DNA of 64,000 nucleotides. It comes from Oscheius tipulae (lineage: Eukaryota > Nematoda > Chromadorea > Rhabditida > Rhabditidae). A program made the position numbers and the translations under genes. Of the stretch, positions 21,213 through 32,458 are shown piece by piece. The notes under the pieces are model-generated. The model ran no database searches. It had not been told where the DNA came from and saw only the letters and a list, made by a program, of their open reading frames with translations. Numbering within the stretch: the first letter of the stretch is position 1; each line of letters begins with the position of its first letter. The DNA is taken from the NCBI GenBank assembly GCA_037178975.1, contig JASJZH010000004.1, positions 9,300,001 through 9,364,000 on the forward strand, read 5' to 3'.

Positions 21213-22990
21213 ATTTTACCAGCGTATAGAAGAAGCGGAACAGAACGTATGCTCGCTCATGGCGGAATCTCTCCAAGAGACATTAAAGTTCTCGAAAAAT
21301 TTAGTTACCAACCCAATAGAACCAGCTAATGCTGTGATTTCATCCGACCACCTGCATTTTTGACCTCTGAGTCTTCTTTTTCCGTCCCTCGAATACCACC
21401 CTGCCCATCTGTTAGGTTCCATGTTTGTAACCCTTTCGGCCCAGCCGAGTTTCCTATTAACCGCCATCTTTTTCCAGTTGTTCAATTTGGATGTCCGTCT
21501 CGCCACAAACTTGACATTCTCTTCGAAGACAGAAATCGGTGCCCGTCCTTTGGTGGATGGCATTGCGACCGTGCTCTCAACGAGCACTGGAGGAGAGTGA
21601 ACGGCCGAAAGTCCGAAGGGTTATTCAGGTCTCCCGACTTGTATAACAGTTTGATCATTCTTCTGTCAATTCGGGCGGTATGTCGTCTCCTCTGAGCAGA
21701 AAGTTCGTCATACTTGTAAGAAGAGGGACCGCTCGACTTCTGGTACATCAGCATTGGTATTATCAACTTCTTCTGGTCGAATGAAAGGGATTGCCTCATC
21801 GTTTCCGTGTTGTTGTATCACGTCAGTAGCATCATCTTTTTAGAGAGAAGAAAAGAATATTTGACTGTATCCTCTGAGGTTTTTGAGAGTAGTAGCCGTC
21901 TGTATCCTGAGCCATAGTAGCATCTTTCGAAGCCTCATATCGTCGTCCAAGGAGATCCGCTGTTCTAGCGGAGATTCTTGGTACCATCAGCATGATTGAT
22001 GTAGAAGCCTCGGCAACGTTTTTTTATCGCTGTCGCCGTCATTTATATGACATCGTTGCATCGTCTGGTGAATTGGGAAAGTCCCTATCTTTCCTGCTCG
22101 CATCTTCTTTTGAACGTTTCGACATTGAGCTCATATCATTGAGCTTATATGGAGCTTTCTCTTCATTTCCATTGTAATCTCCATACACATCATGCGATGA
22201 TCGGAATCTATATTGAATCATCTCATAATCGCCACGTTTTTGACAGACATCGAGCATGGAGCCGCAATATGGTCATTCTGGTAGAAGCTCTTCTTATTGG
22301 GCGCATGCTACGTCCATAGTAGTTCATCCGGTTTTGGGAAGAATGAAGTCCAGATACGGAGAGAATTTTGTCTGCATAGTGCGACCAGCTGCTCTCCCCT
22401 TTGTGTTCCTTCGCCAATTGTACTATGTCCGACTAAATGCGCATTAGAGACGTCCCTCTGTATTCGGCAATTGAAGTCACCTGCCAGGATGGTATTGTGG
22501 ATTCTGGGGTATCACCTAATCGCTTCATTTATGGTATCCATAAATCCTTCGTACTTATGACGAGGTAGGCGTGTATGACAGGACTAGATAAAGAGGTTTT
22601 GATGGAAGCTGTAGAGTTGCAAGTCGGGGGGAGATTGGCCAGAACACAACTTCCTTTGACAATTTTTTCCAAATGATAAAAGAGACGGTGACTAATATTG
22701 TTGTAGTCGCTATAGTATAACAGAGCATATTCATCGGGTAGAGACAGACATCCGGATCCTCGTATCCGAGCAGGGCTTGGAAGCGGACGACCTTTCTTGG
22801 TGGCGACAAGCGAATCCCTCTCCACAACTGAATACGTCTTTTGGAAAGGAGAACGATTGAAACTAATCTTGGATTACGCCAAGGAAATAGAAGCATTTGC
22901 ATCGTATTCGCGGAGATTCATAGATGGTCCTGTTGTGCTTTTTTTTGTGGGAACAAATTATTAGATAGACATCAAGACCATTTGGAGCGT
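21213..22990 (-). mobile_element. Decayed non-LTR retrotransposon (LINE) with endonuclease and RT remnants
   Basis: Minus-strand pieces in broken frames follow the LINE order. An AP-endonuclease segment has GDFNCRIQRDVSNAHLVG at about 22430-22481, followed by GEGTQRGEQLVALCRQNSL and FFPKPDELLWT. An RT entry segment at about 21610-21670 has LLYKSGDLNNPSDFRPFTLL. The C-terminal tail has LGWAERV and RWSDEI at about 21340-21480, ending at 21216. Stops and frame changes separate all blocks, and most of the RT palm is missing. The tail type (RWxDxI, then W) suggests an RTE- or Jockey-like clade, but I cannot choose. It sits between two plus-strand receptors and could not be active. Confidence 0.7.
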
Positions 22991-23641
22991 AGCAGCCTTA
23001 AAGAGTGCGAGAAAGTTCGTCGACTGTGAACTCTGTCGAAGAGGGCAAACTATTTCACTTAGTCTCACACCCGGTACAAGGAAGTGAACCGCTCAAAGTT
23101 GAGATCAAGAGTTTCTGCCTGAATAGAAGTAATTTGATGATGCTGAATAGCTAATTTTCCCTTCTATTTATTGTTTCAAGTAGCAAGTTACAAGCCATCT
23201 TTTTTGTCGTTGCAAGCCCTGTGAAGCGTTTCGTGTGTTTTCATATGTTCACAGTATTTTGAGCATAACAAATTGTTGGCATTACAAATTTTCATTATTT
23301 CTCTGTTTTCGCCTTAGCCTGCCGCATAGATTTTCACCTCATTATGCAGCATTTTCTTAGTAATTTTCAATCAAAAAGTTTCTGCTCTAACTTGCATCTC
23401 TTAATGTCCTAACCCTCCGATTTTTCTCCCTAGTTTCACCTAACTTCGCCCGATATTGAACTGTCTGAAAGATTTTGTTCAAATAACTCGCTTACTCATT
23501 TCGAATAACTAACCACGACCAAAGATGAATTACGCTTTTTAGTGAGCTCTCCTTCAATCAAGCATGCTCCCACGGTTTTGTGTGATCTTCTCTACCGATT
23601 GTTTTGAAGCCATCAACAAGTGAACTTCCTCTGCACATACT
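22991..23641. other. Intergenic, no gene seen
   Basis: AT-rich, without open frames of note. The promoter of the receptor at 23642 would lie at its right end; I see no clear TATA or E-box there. Confidence 0.35.
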
Positions 23642-24707
23642 ATGGACTCGACAGATCTCTCCAATTGCTTCCTCGGTCTCTCTACTTCCAACAAAGTTGG
23701 TATAATCACATCGGTGCTTTTGGGACTGCCTCTAAATGGTCTGATGCTATTCAAAGTTTGTCGCCACAAGCTTTCCAACACTCGATATCGACAACTTTTG
23801 GTGTTCATCTTCTCTAACAGTATTGCTGTGATTATCACTAGAGTACTGCTATTCACGGATTGTATACGTGGAAGAGACATGTATCAGGAGGTGACTGAAA
23901 TCTTTTATGGGCTGTCTTTCAACTTGGAAATCTTCCTAATGACGCTGATGTTAATCTATTGGAAAGTACAGTTTAGAGCACTGAAAAGAGCAGACAAGTT
24001 CATCTTTTCCGTGGTTATTGTTTCAAATATGGTCTTGTTGTTTGGATGTGATTCAATTCCTAGCATTATACAGGTTTACAACTTCGACTACGTGAGTTTT
24101 ATTTTGTAAGACCCTAGCGATAGGCCGTTATGGAACAGGTGTGGAAAGTTGCAAATGAGGTTCGAAAACGATTTGAGTTTTTGCGCCAATCTACTATTCA
24201 AAGTTTCAGACACCATTTTTTCAACTCTACACAAATTTTGCCTACTTGGTAATCTCTGTCAGCTGCTGTGTCTCGTCGCTTGTCAGTATTTTGTGTCTGA
24301 AGACGGTGCAAATGTCTAAGCAGACCAAACAAGCTCAAAGAAGAGTAGCGGTGTCATTATTTCTCCAGGTAGTTACCACGTATAATGTAACTGTCTCTTA
24401 GGTCATTCTTCTTCAACTTACATTGATCTGCAAGTTTTACAACAACAAACTTATCGGCTTCGGCAAGGCAATGTCAGAGAGTAGTTTCAAAGCAAATAAT
24501 GTTTTACCCAGTGTCATGTTGACAACAGCTGATGTAAGTTTCTGGCTCATAAATTGAAAGAAACAGTTTCAGTTACCTAACTATACAAATTCCGCTTTTC
24601 CCATCATACAAGCTGCTTTGATGTGGTATGCTTTGAAACTTCTTCGGAAAAGTACAACTCAAAGAAAGAAGACAATCATTTCATGGCAGATTGGGAATAC
24701 TGTGTAA
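23642..24707 (+). CDS. Serpentine receptor, second family, 291 aa, two exons fused
   Basis: Exons 23642-24091, 24210-24368, 24402-24533 and 24573-24707 give 291 codons in phase. GLPLNGLMLFK marks helix 1, NTRYRQLLVF precedes helix 2, TKQAQRRVAVSLFLQ is loop 3 and IQAALMWYALKLLRK is helix 7. The intron found in all paralogues after the helix 3 WKSQI motif is missing: WKVQFRALKRADKF reads straight through. The 33-bp intron at 24369-24401 is the shortest of the cluster. AATAAA follows at 24712-24717. Confidence 0.75.
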
Positions 24708-24922
24708 AGATAATAAAAGGTGCTGAATGACTCACAAATGGTTCAGAGAACTTTCAGTGCTTTTCCAATTGTTCAGGTCAGAAACAGCTGCTAGCTTGTC
24801 AGGGTGAAAAGAAAAATCAATAGGACTGCTGATTTTTGAGTATCTCTCTCCCATTGAGAACACCTCTCCCATTCGGTTTATTGAACCATTCCACTTTGTT
24901 TCAGCTGGTTCCCTCTTAACAA

Positions 24923-26272
24923 ATGCGACTGGCGGATCTTGTCAACACTTATGGAGACTACAAGTACACAGGACAGGTGTTTTTCGTCTTTCTAACATTT
25001 TATCTGCTGCTCATACAAAATATTCGTATTTTGAACCGTATTCCTTTACAAGTATCGTGGGTTTTCACTTATCACTTGAAGATGATAAGCTCTATTGTAA
25101 GTGTCACCCTTGGAAAAACCCTAGAGAAAACTTCAGACCCTTATTGGTGGTTCATTATTGTTTCTCCTCATTTCTGTACCGGCTACACAGAGTAGAGATG
25201 GAATGTTCTTCCCGGTTATCATGAAAATGAGTACACATGTGTCTCTGTCATCTCTCTTTATTGTTTATTTTTTTTACATTTATACGCTAGTTATGGCAGC
25301 TGTCACATGTAACAGAGGATTGAAAGCTCTTGACAAGGTGAATCCGTTTTCTGAACAGAAATAGTGATTGAGTCGTACCTGTACTATCTGAAGGGCCGAG
25401 AAAAAGGGTGGAGGTCACCCCTGTATCATCTTAACTCTGGAAACTCTCGGCTAATCCTGCCCAATGCCAGTCAGACAGTGTTCACATACTCATATCAGAT
25501 GTACCTTTAAACTCACCTTTTCTTGATCTCAACGGGGACTTCTGGTCATGACCGCATTGTTCCAGCTAAAACAAAAATATGTGTACTTCACAACATCAAT
25601 GATCTTTATCCTCCCAATATTTCTGGTTCTTCCCTTTTCTCTGAACACTCCTAAATATGTCTACAAGCCTAAAATTGGCTCCTTCTCACCACATCTAAAA
25701 GTGGTAGCAATACATTCTTCTTAACTTCTTTTGGCTTTTCAGCAGCTTTATGTCTACCTCTTACCGCTGTTTGTATTGTTGGCAGCAGCGAGCAGCTTTG
25801 TACTCTTCCTTTGTCTGACTTCTTCATGCATACTGTGTTTTGTAGGTTACTTCAATTTTTTTTCGAAATTCCATTCCAGTTGACATGCACGGACCTGACC
25901 GAAGAACATTTGTCAACAAACAGTCGCCGAGGTATGAACAGAGAACTCAAAAGTTGTAGAGACAGGTGGTTCTTCTACGCTGTGGCAATCGTCACAATTC
26001 TTGGAATGGTAACTTTTAATGGTTACTCTGATAAGAGAAACATTTAGACCTGTTACTTGGAAATTATATCCGAGAGCCAGTTTTTCAGAATCCCCTTCCT
26101 CCACCTCGTAGTTCCCTTTCTTCCCGTCCTTATAACTTTAGCTCCGTCGTGCTTTATTCTATCTTTGCCAGCTGCCCGATGGCTAATTCTACAGTTCTTT
26201 TATGATCGAGCTTTCATTACTTACATTTGGGGTAGAGGGATATGCATAACTTTGTTTGGGAGGCTACAGTAA
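24923..26272 (+). CDS. Seven-helix membrane protein, diverged chemoreceptor-like, 309 aa
   Basis: Exons 24923-25096, 25137-25337, 25566-25700, 25743-25841, 25880-26008 and 26081-26272 all join in phase 0 to 309 codons. Seven hydrophobic segments are spaced as in a serpentine receptor: after residue 19, near 58, 90, 135, 175, 235 and 260. The first loop is short and there is a basic second loop (CNRGLKALDKLKQKY). It does not share the GLPxN or AQRRV signatures of its neighbours, and its splice sites lie elsewhere, so it is a different family. A role as chemoreceptor is inferred from topology and position only. Confidence 0.6.
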
Positions 26273-26793
26273 AGTTACGTGAACTTTAGTAAAAAAAATC
26301 AACTATTCGATTTGAACAATTGGCTGTCACAATTCCAGTGATAAGTTCATCCCTGGAGAGTCTTAGCAGCCTTATACAGGAACAATCAGCAAGCTTCAAA
26401 TTGTGATGTCCGGACAAGGAAGTGGTTTAAAAAACAGAACCCAATCTTTAACGACTGACGCTTGACCTGAAACATCAGATCACACTTCAATGGAGGTCTG
26501 TGGGAAGGCATGTATTCTAATGAAAGCAAACGAGCTTGAACGTATGTAGAATGTCTTTTGAACCATGTAGTTACTTTTTTGAGGATATGCTAGACAATTA
26601 CATATGGTTCATCTGGCTCATGAAATCAAAAACAAATATGATAGCAGAAACCCATAATGGATATTGGATCCTTGGTGTCCATAAAGGCTGATCCGTTTCG
26701 TTACCTTCCAACCCCGATATTAGCCCGTATTATTTTAATCTGCTAGTTAGTTAGAAGAGTTTTTGTTCCGTGGAGTAAACAGGCGTTGACCTC
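26273..26793. other. Spacer between convergent receptors, no gene seen
   Basis: About 520 bp between the stop codons of the plus-strand gene ending 26272 and the minus-strand gene ending 26794. No further exons were found. Confidence 0.4.
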
Positions 26794-27714
26794 TTAATAT
26801 AGAGTTACTGGTAATGAATGAGTGTTCGATATTTGAGTCGTCTTCTTCTTGAGAAGGGAAGCTGTACTGTAGTAGATGATCAGACCACTGACAAGAGCCC
26901 AAATGTACTTCGTGAAGGAGAAGATCTAGTATCTGTCTTTCAGTAATTAAGTATGCTCTTACCCAAGTAAAGTAGTTGGCTACCGCGTAGTACGATGTAC
27001 AGAGATTGAAAGCAGTACAAATCGAATAGACATAGTAGCTGTGGAAGTAAAACAGACCGATAGGGGTGGCTGTAAGGGCCTAAAAGTTTTGATCTTCGTA
27101 ACTTTTGCCTCTGATGCTACCTTTTAACGAGCTCATAAGTAAGACTGAAGACTAGAAAATCGACCATGAGCATTCCTAAAAGAACGTAAAGAAGACGCTC
27201 AATCACCCTATTCCTAAAAAAAAAACTGCTCATCTAAGCATTAGTTCAGGCTGACCTGACAAAAATGTTCTTCCAGTAAATCGAGAACCAACAGCTGATA
27301 AAAATGTCGAAAATTATGATAAAGTCGAGAGCAGACAGCCTAATCCTGTCCCAGCTGGTATAGTCAGTGAAGGGGTCTTCGAAAGAGTTCTACAAAAGTT
27401 TTAATTGTTTTTTTTGTTAAACCTACCATCAGTTGAATGACGATCAGCACAGCGTAAAAAATGTTCAGCCCACACTCAGAAATCACAAATCTTTGGAAAC
27501 AACTCAGTTCTGAGGCTCTTGTAGAAAGACGGTAGATTATGAGAATCAGAAGAGGAATAGCCACAAAGATGTTTAGCGGGATTCCCACGAAGAAATACAT
27601 AGTAAAAGCAAAATGCTGTTTGGTGAAGTAGTAGGTAAACTGGGCTTTAGACGTATGGATACCAAAAACCGATAAAAACAAAGCTGTTACGTTCGCCAAG
27701 CTTTCGATAAACAT
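26794..27714 (-). CDS. Serpentine receptor-like protein, 251 aa, distant relative of the second family
   Basis: Exons 27714-27427, 27389-27256, 27213-27129, 27079-26963 and 26925-26794 join in phase to 251 codons. Helix 1 contains GIPLNIFVAI. The third helix ends YWKNIFVR, split by an intron in the same phase as YWKSQIVP in the main family, which supports common ancestry. The AQRRV loop is missing and the region between helices 5 and 7 is compressed, so only six or seven helices fit. It is short for a GPCR. Introns are 30-50 bp. The start at 27714 is the first ATG of the open exon. It is transcribed against the rest of the cluster. Confidence 0.6.
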
Positions 27715-28454
27715 CTCAGTTAATTTTAAAATTTGGTTACAAATAGAAACACGACGAATTCGGTTCTAAGAGTCAGCAACAGTGACTTCTCGGAAATGTT
27801 TCGCGACATCTGTCCAATCGGTTGGCCGAATGTAGTTCAGTTTCCTAGTATTGTGGGGACGGGGACATGTATTATTCAATGACGGTAAAGATAACAACGT
27901 CATGATCTCGTATGCTGTTTGAGGCGAAAAAGACGGTTGTGCGTGAAATAGACCAAGAAGCTTTATGACAAATCCGATGAGGCTTACCTAAATATTTTAC
28001 AATACATAGCACAGATTCTCATATCGACGAAATCAGTGACCAGAGCGAAAGATCAAAGTGACGATGACTCTGACCAAGACGACTCCTCTATCTACCAATC
28101 GAGGAAGAATCAAACTCCGGCTTTCCTAGAGAAGATCCAATTGACGAGCCACCACAGAAGCGTCATAATGTTACTGAGGTTCAAAATGCCTGTCTCGTCT
28201 GCCCTGGAGTTCCCTCCACAACTGCTTTTTCGGATTTCAAGAAGAAAGTAGTCAGGGAAACATGAAGCAGCCTAAATGTTCTTCAAAAGGCAGTCTGCTG
28301 AAAGTGATGTGTTTTTATGTCGAAGAATCGAGAGTAGAACGAATAGAATTGAACCATCAGATATTCGAATAGCAAATGGGGTTTGAACTTAGGCTGTAAA
28401 TTAACTAGTAGAGGAAAAAATCATTCGGAAACCTTCATTATTACGGTACGCTTA
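27715..28454. other. Intergenic, no gene seen
   Basis: About 740 bp. A plus-strand open frame at 28036-28251 is acidic and lacks splice or family support. The promoter of the minus-strand receptor would be at the left end. Confidence 0.35.
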
Positions 28455-28715
28455 TCAGCCAGATGAAGTTTTCAAACACTTGTCAGTAATCTTGTTGTTG
28501 CTGCTCCACCTATTGATACAACATCGGTAGAACCCACGACAGTCAGTAATCGAGTGGCATCTTCTATCTGCTCCAATTGTTCCCTTCTGACAGCAGTTGG
28601 CAGTAGAAGCCCCCCAGAATGGCTCGTGTTTTGGTTGATTGCACCATGACCCAAAATCTTGTTGTGAGTTTGTAGAAACGACTAGGAGGAAGAGTATTGA
28701 AAACTGGAGCCACAT
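28455..28715 (-). CDS. Small secreted cysteine-rich protein, 86 aa, WAP-like spacing
   Basis: A single exon begins with a typical signal peptide (MWLQFSILFLLVVSTNS) followed by about 67 residues with eight cysteines in the order C, CC, C, C, CC, C. The middle spacing C-x5-C-x4-CC matches the core of whey-acidic-protein (four-disulfide) domains, but the final part lacks the usual C-x3-C, so it is at best a diverged WAP domain. Even cysteine number and a signal peptide favour a real secreted product such as a protease inhibitor or antimicrobial; this is inference. It lies between a receptor and zinc-finger relics, with no obvious operon partner. Confidence 0.55.
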   Translation of the reverse strand: MWLQFSILFLLVVSTNSQQDFGSWCNQPKHEPFWGASTANCCQKGTIGADRRCHSITDCRGFYRCCINRWSSNNKITDKCLKTSSG

Positions 28716-28921
28716 GATTGGTTACTTCTACAAACGTTACGCTGTTTTTACAGCAAGTTTCCAGGATCATAACAGGGATTATGAGTAAATCCTGTTTCCA
28801 TATGCATGTTCAGGTTGCAGAATAATACTTTTGTCTTCTGACGTTCAGCAAGAATAGTTCGAAGGCAAGCGACATATATGGATTAAGCATATGAAACAGT
28901 TTAAATTTTATGCTCTGCCTG

Positions 28922-29500
28922 CAGCTTTGGAGTCCGATACGACAAGCATAAAATAGCTGAACATATCCATGCTGAGCACAACGAACAAGGCGAGCTAACT
29001 GCGAAGGAAGAATACAAGGACGCTGTTTTCAGAAAAGTGAAGAAGCACTAACAAGGCGGAAAAGTATTTCCGACAGGCCCTTTTGTCTAATCTATAAGAA
29101 AAGAATTAAGGGTCAGTCAAACATGGATTTTCTTTCAATCCTAGGTTCAAGGTCTTCAAATTCATAACACTCACATAAGAAAGCACATTTTCTTCTGCTC
29201 TAAATGCTTTGGAAGCTGAACGAAAGGCGCTGTGACATTTCACAAAAAAATTAAGCACAATGGGATTGCTGTGATTGACGTTGAACCTGGCGAACATTAC
29301 AGGAAAGTGGAAAATGAATGGTACCAGAAGTGCTTTGGAAGGAAAAACGAGCACCAGCATGACGACGAGAGCGAGTGCGACAGTGCAGAAGAAATATATT
29401 CAGATACGGGAAACTCTAGCGCCGAACCTGGTAGGGTTTTCTTATCACTGGAGCAGTATGCATTTATATTGGGTGACGAGCGTAGAGGTAAGCGGTAAAG
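28922..29500 (+). pseudogene. C2H2 zinc-finger module gene fragment
   Basis: Two blocks follow acceptor-like sites. The first (from 28922) encodes the second half of a finger with HKIAEHIHAEH. The second (29232-29420) has a histidine pair (FHKKIKHNG) followed by VIDVEPGEHYRKVENEWYQK and CFG, then an acidic tail. This finger-plus-linker unit resembles HVRNTHKDAAEVID...Y..EAHELMIQCYG at about 34290-34384. The first halves of the fingers (C-x2-C) are not found in frame, so the copy is partial or broken. DNA or RNA binding would be its role if functional. Confidence 0.45.
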
Positions 29501-29994
29501 AAGAAGTGCTTAAGCAAGAACACAAGTCGTTCACTCGTTCCGGTCAGTCTGAAGTATCTGATGGAGAGCCTTAAAAAATACTACAGTTCCAAGTTTGGAT
29601 GCCGCGACAAAGGAGATCAAAAAGAAGCAAACTACTCTACATCAGTTCTTCAAGAAGTCATCTACCGAGAAGTGATTACAAGTGTGCCAGGCGAATAACC
29701 TTCATTTGAAAAGTAGTCAAAACCGGGGTAACCTTCTTAGAATCCGAGCAGTAATTCGTTTCCTACTACAACATCACGTTTTCTAGTCCAGTATTATGCA
29801 GTCTGCTATGGTGTCTCTTTCGGTATCTATCCTCTGTTATTGTCTGAAAATGCCCAGTACTCAAAGTGCATATTGACTTTCAATTTCATAATCATTGTTA
29901 GAAACTTGTTTGTATAGTTTAAACAAGAAAAAATGACCGTTTCATTGCGAATGAAGTCTGTGAAATCAAATGTACACACAGAAAACAGATAGCG
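29501..29994. other. Intergenic, no gene seen
   Basis: A short plus-strand open tail (to 29574) may be read-through of the zinc-finger fragment. The rest is AT-rich without signal. Confidence 0.35.
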
Positions 29995-31281
29995 TTAGAT
30001 GAGTACTTCCGTAGGCTTGAACTTCTGCTCGAAGCGGTGGTCAAAACCGGCGGAGCCAGCCCAGCAGCGGAAGTAGTAAATGTGTCGACGAACATCCTTG
30101 GATGATGTCTTCAGATCAGTGAAGTCGATACAAAGAAGCTCAATGGTCTGTCGGTCCAGGACCCAATTACACTGGACTCCATAGTCAATGACTCGTGCAA
30201 GATGTGAGGCCTGCTTTTCTGTTGTTCTGATTGTCAACTCTTGAACCATGGGCCAGTAGACCTGAAAAGAAGATATCAGGGCTCGAGTACTGTTAGGGGT
30301 TCGTGTAGCCTCTTCATGCCCCTCGCCACAGTTTTCAACCCCCTCCGCACCGTATCAAAAGTTTGAGAGGAGTTAAATCTATGACCAACTTTGGCTTTGA
30401 AGAGGTGGAAGTTGGAGCTTAGGATAGTCCGTACTCGATTACGTACAGTTATTTTTCTCGACTACAACTAACCTGTCCAGGATTGGTGAACTCGCACTCC
30501 AAATGGCAGCCATCGACATCCATGGCCTTCATGTAACACTGGAGGGCATACCAACGGTTCAGATCCAGAGCAGACAGAGAGACGACTAGCTGAAATTGAC
30601 AATTTATACCCGTGTTCTGAAGAAAACTACCAGTTCTGCGATTGGTGCATCGATAGTGGCTTGCACTACAGACTGACGGAAGACACTCATCATTCCGACC
30701 ACGGCTTCAATGTCTTTGCTAGTCCATCTGAAAGTTTTCATTAGAAATATAGCCAATCTTGACATACTTGGAATCCACGACAATGTCCACCTTTTCACTG
30801 TCCATTTTCAAAGCAACCTGTCTGTTCTCGAGCTGGGTCCACTCGGAAGTACTGGCCTCTTCCAGATCTGTCTTTCTCACTTCCAACTGCTTGACCTGAA
30901 CTCTCATGTCAATATCTGTCCGACTGTCAGTTACCTGTCCAAGTTTCTTGTCCACATGGTCACGAGCCGATCTGTTCAGAGCCCGCATTCGGATCTGCTC
31001 AATGGGGTCACACTGGTCGATAATTCTGAGCAAGAGGTCGGCAGGGAGAACCGAAGGATCGGTCTTCTGCATACTCTTTCTCTTCAGAACTAAATGTTCC
31101 TGAAAATGTGTACTGTCACAAGACAAATGGAAAAATAACAAACACTGTTTTTCCTTGATGAGAGTTTTCTGATCAACTGCATTGGCATGATGATGTCTTG
31201 TAGTAGCTTCAGAGTTTTTTTGGAAATCTGAAATGGGTAGGGGGTCTTGGTAGTAGGTGGTGACAAGAGAAGACGTTCCAT
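29995..31281 (-). CDS. F-box protein, 316 aa
   Basis: Exons 31281-31144, 31099-30768, 30727-30631, 30589-30473 and 30261-29995 join in phase to 316 codons. An F-box lies at about residues 55-95, with SVLPADLLLRIIDQCDP and then IRMRALNRSARDHVD. F-boxes recruit Skp1 and cullin to make a ubiquitin ligase. The rest, about 220 residues of mixed helices and strands including VVDSKWTSKDIEAVVG and QELTIRTTEKQA, would be the substrate-recognition part, as in the large nematode F-box families with FTH-type C-termini. I cannot confirm that domain. The start is the ATG of a short exon joined by a 44-bp intron; a downstream ATG just before the F-box is the alternative. The stop at 29995 is clear. Confidence 0.7.
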
Positions 31282-31374
31282 CGAGAATGACTCTTGAAAT
31301 TGGCAAAGAAAGTGATTCAAAGAGGGGGAAGAATGTGCGACGGACAACGTGAGAAAGCGCTGATGATTTACGAC

Positions 31375-31382
31375 TATATATG
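31375..31382 (-). promoter_or_regulatory. TATA-like site upstream of the F-box gene
   Basis: ATATATAG on the minus strand lies about 95 bp upstream of the F-box start codon. The match is good but the distance is longer than at the receptor at 19281, so a 5' leader of some 60 bases would be implied. Confidence 0.3.
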
Positions 31383-31474
31383 GTGAGACAGGGCTATTTT
31401 CCCCGGGAGAGACTAACGCGACCACACGTGACAGGATACGGTGTTCAACCAACACCTGACGTGTTCAACCAAAA

Positions 31475-32375
31475 GTGACTGGTGAAGCCCTGATCAAAGA
31501 ACCGGTCACACCTGGGGAATCCCGAAATCTAGCTGACTCACAGAACAATCAGATTTCTCAGGGTGACAAGAGAGGAGGAGTTTAAAGCCTAACAGAAATG
31601 TCTAGCTATCACGTGATAGTTTAGACTGACTACGATGACCGGTGAAGGTGATCATTGAACCGGTCATAGCGCTATGGGGAATCCCGATATCACCGCCGGT
31701 CACCGGAAGAGAAATGTTTCGGGAGATGAACAGACTAAACAGACTGAGAGAACAGTAGGAGCTTTCCAAAAACGAAGGTAAACTGAAGACTGAGTGCCAA
31801 AAAGTTTAACTATAGCTTGAGTTTATGAATATCATGATCGGTGATACTGGTTAAGTTGCGAGTAAGAAAGGAGATACATATTTCACCGGAAAAGAGATCT
31901 TTCGGGAGAAGAGCAGAATGTAAAACAGTCTAGCTGGTTGAAATGATAGATTGGATAGTAAAGATTGGTGCATTGTCTGGGTTTCGTCGGATAATGGAAC
32001 CTGCCATCATAACCAGAGAAGCTAAAGAAAGAACCAGTCAGAACGAAGAGAAATAAAAATATCAGCTGAAGAGAAATATCCTAACTAGAAACGCTCAGGC
32101 GAAGTTTTCAAATAACACCAGAGACAATATCCTCCGGTCACAGAAAATTGTTTTTGAAAGCGGTATCACACGTGAAAGATTGGCAGATTGTTTGAAAATA
32201 AAAAAGAGAAGCCTAAAAAGATATCGAACACCTAACAGTTCAGCGAGCGTCATGCCATGAGCGGTGAATCTGACGCAATAACCGGTCATATCGGAGACAA
32301 ATCCCGGTATCATTCCGGGTAGCTCGGAAGACTGATCTCAAGAAGAACAGACTGAGAAAACAGTGGGTTTGTGTT
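31475..32375. repeat. Degenerate ~100-bp repeat family, four units
   Basis: Units start near 31475, 31634, 31836 and 32259. Shared blocks in order are a GGTGA box, GAACCGGTCA or AACCGGTCAT, GGGGAATCCCG, TATCACC followed by CCGG, TTTCGGGAGA with GAACAG, and in units 2 and 4 also CAGACTGAGA with AACAGT. Between and after the units the sequence differs. The repeats are not protein-coding and lie upstream of the F-box gene. Confidence 0.6.
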
Positions 32376-32435
32376 CAAAAACAGGCGGGGCAAGGGCTGG
32401 ATACGAATGTTTGGACAGGATAACTAGCCAAACCG

Positions 32436-32458
32436 GAGAGAGAGAGAGAGAGAGAGAC
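32436..32458. repeat. (GA)n microsatellite
   Basis: About eleven uninterrupted GA units. Similar tracts occur at 42266-42285 and 51120-51148. Confidence 0.9.

Noticed and set aside
31475-32375. CRISPR-like repeat array
   Set aside because: Units are ~100 bp, degenerate and unevenly spaced, and the genome is eukaryotic.
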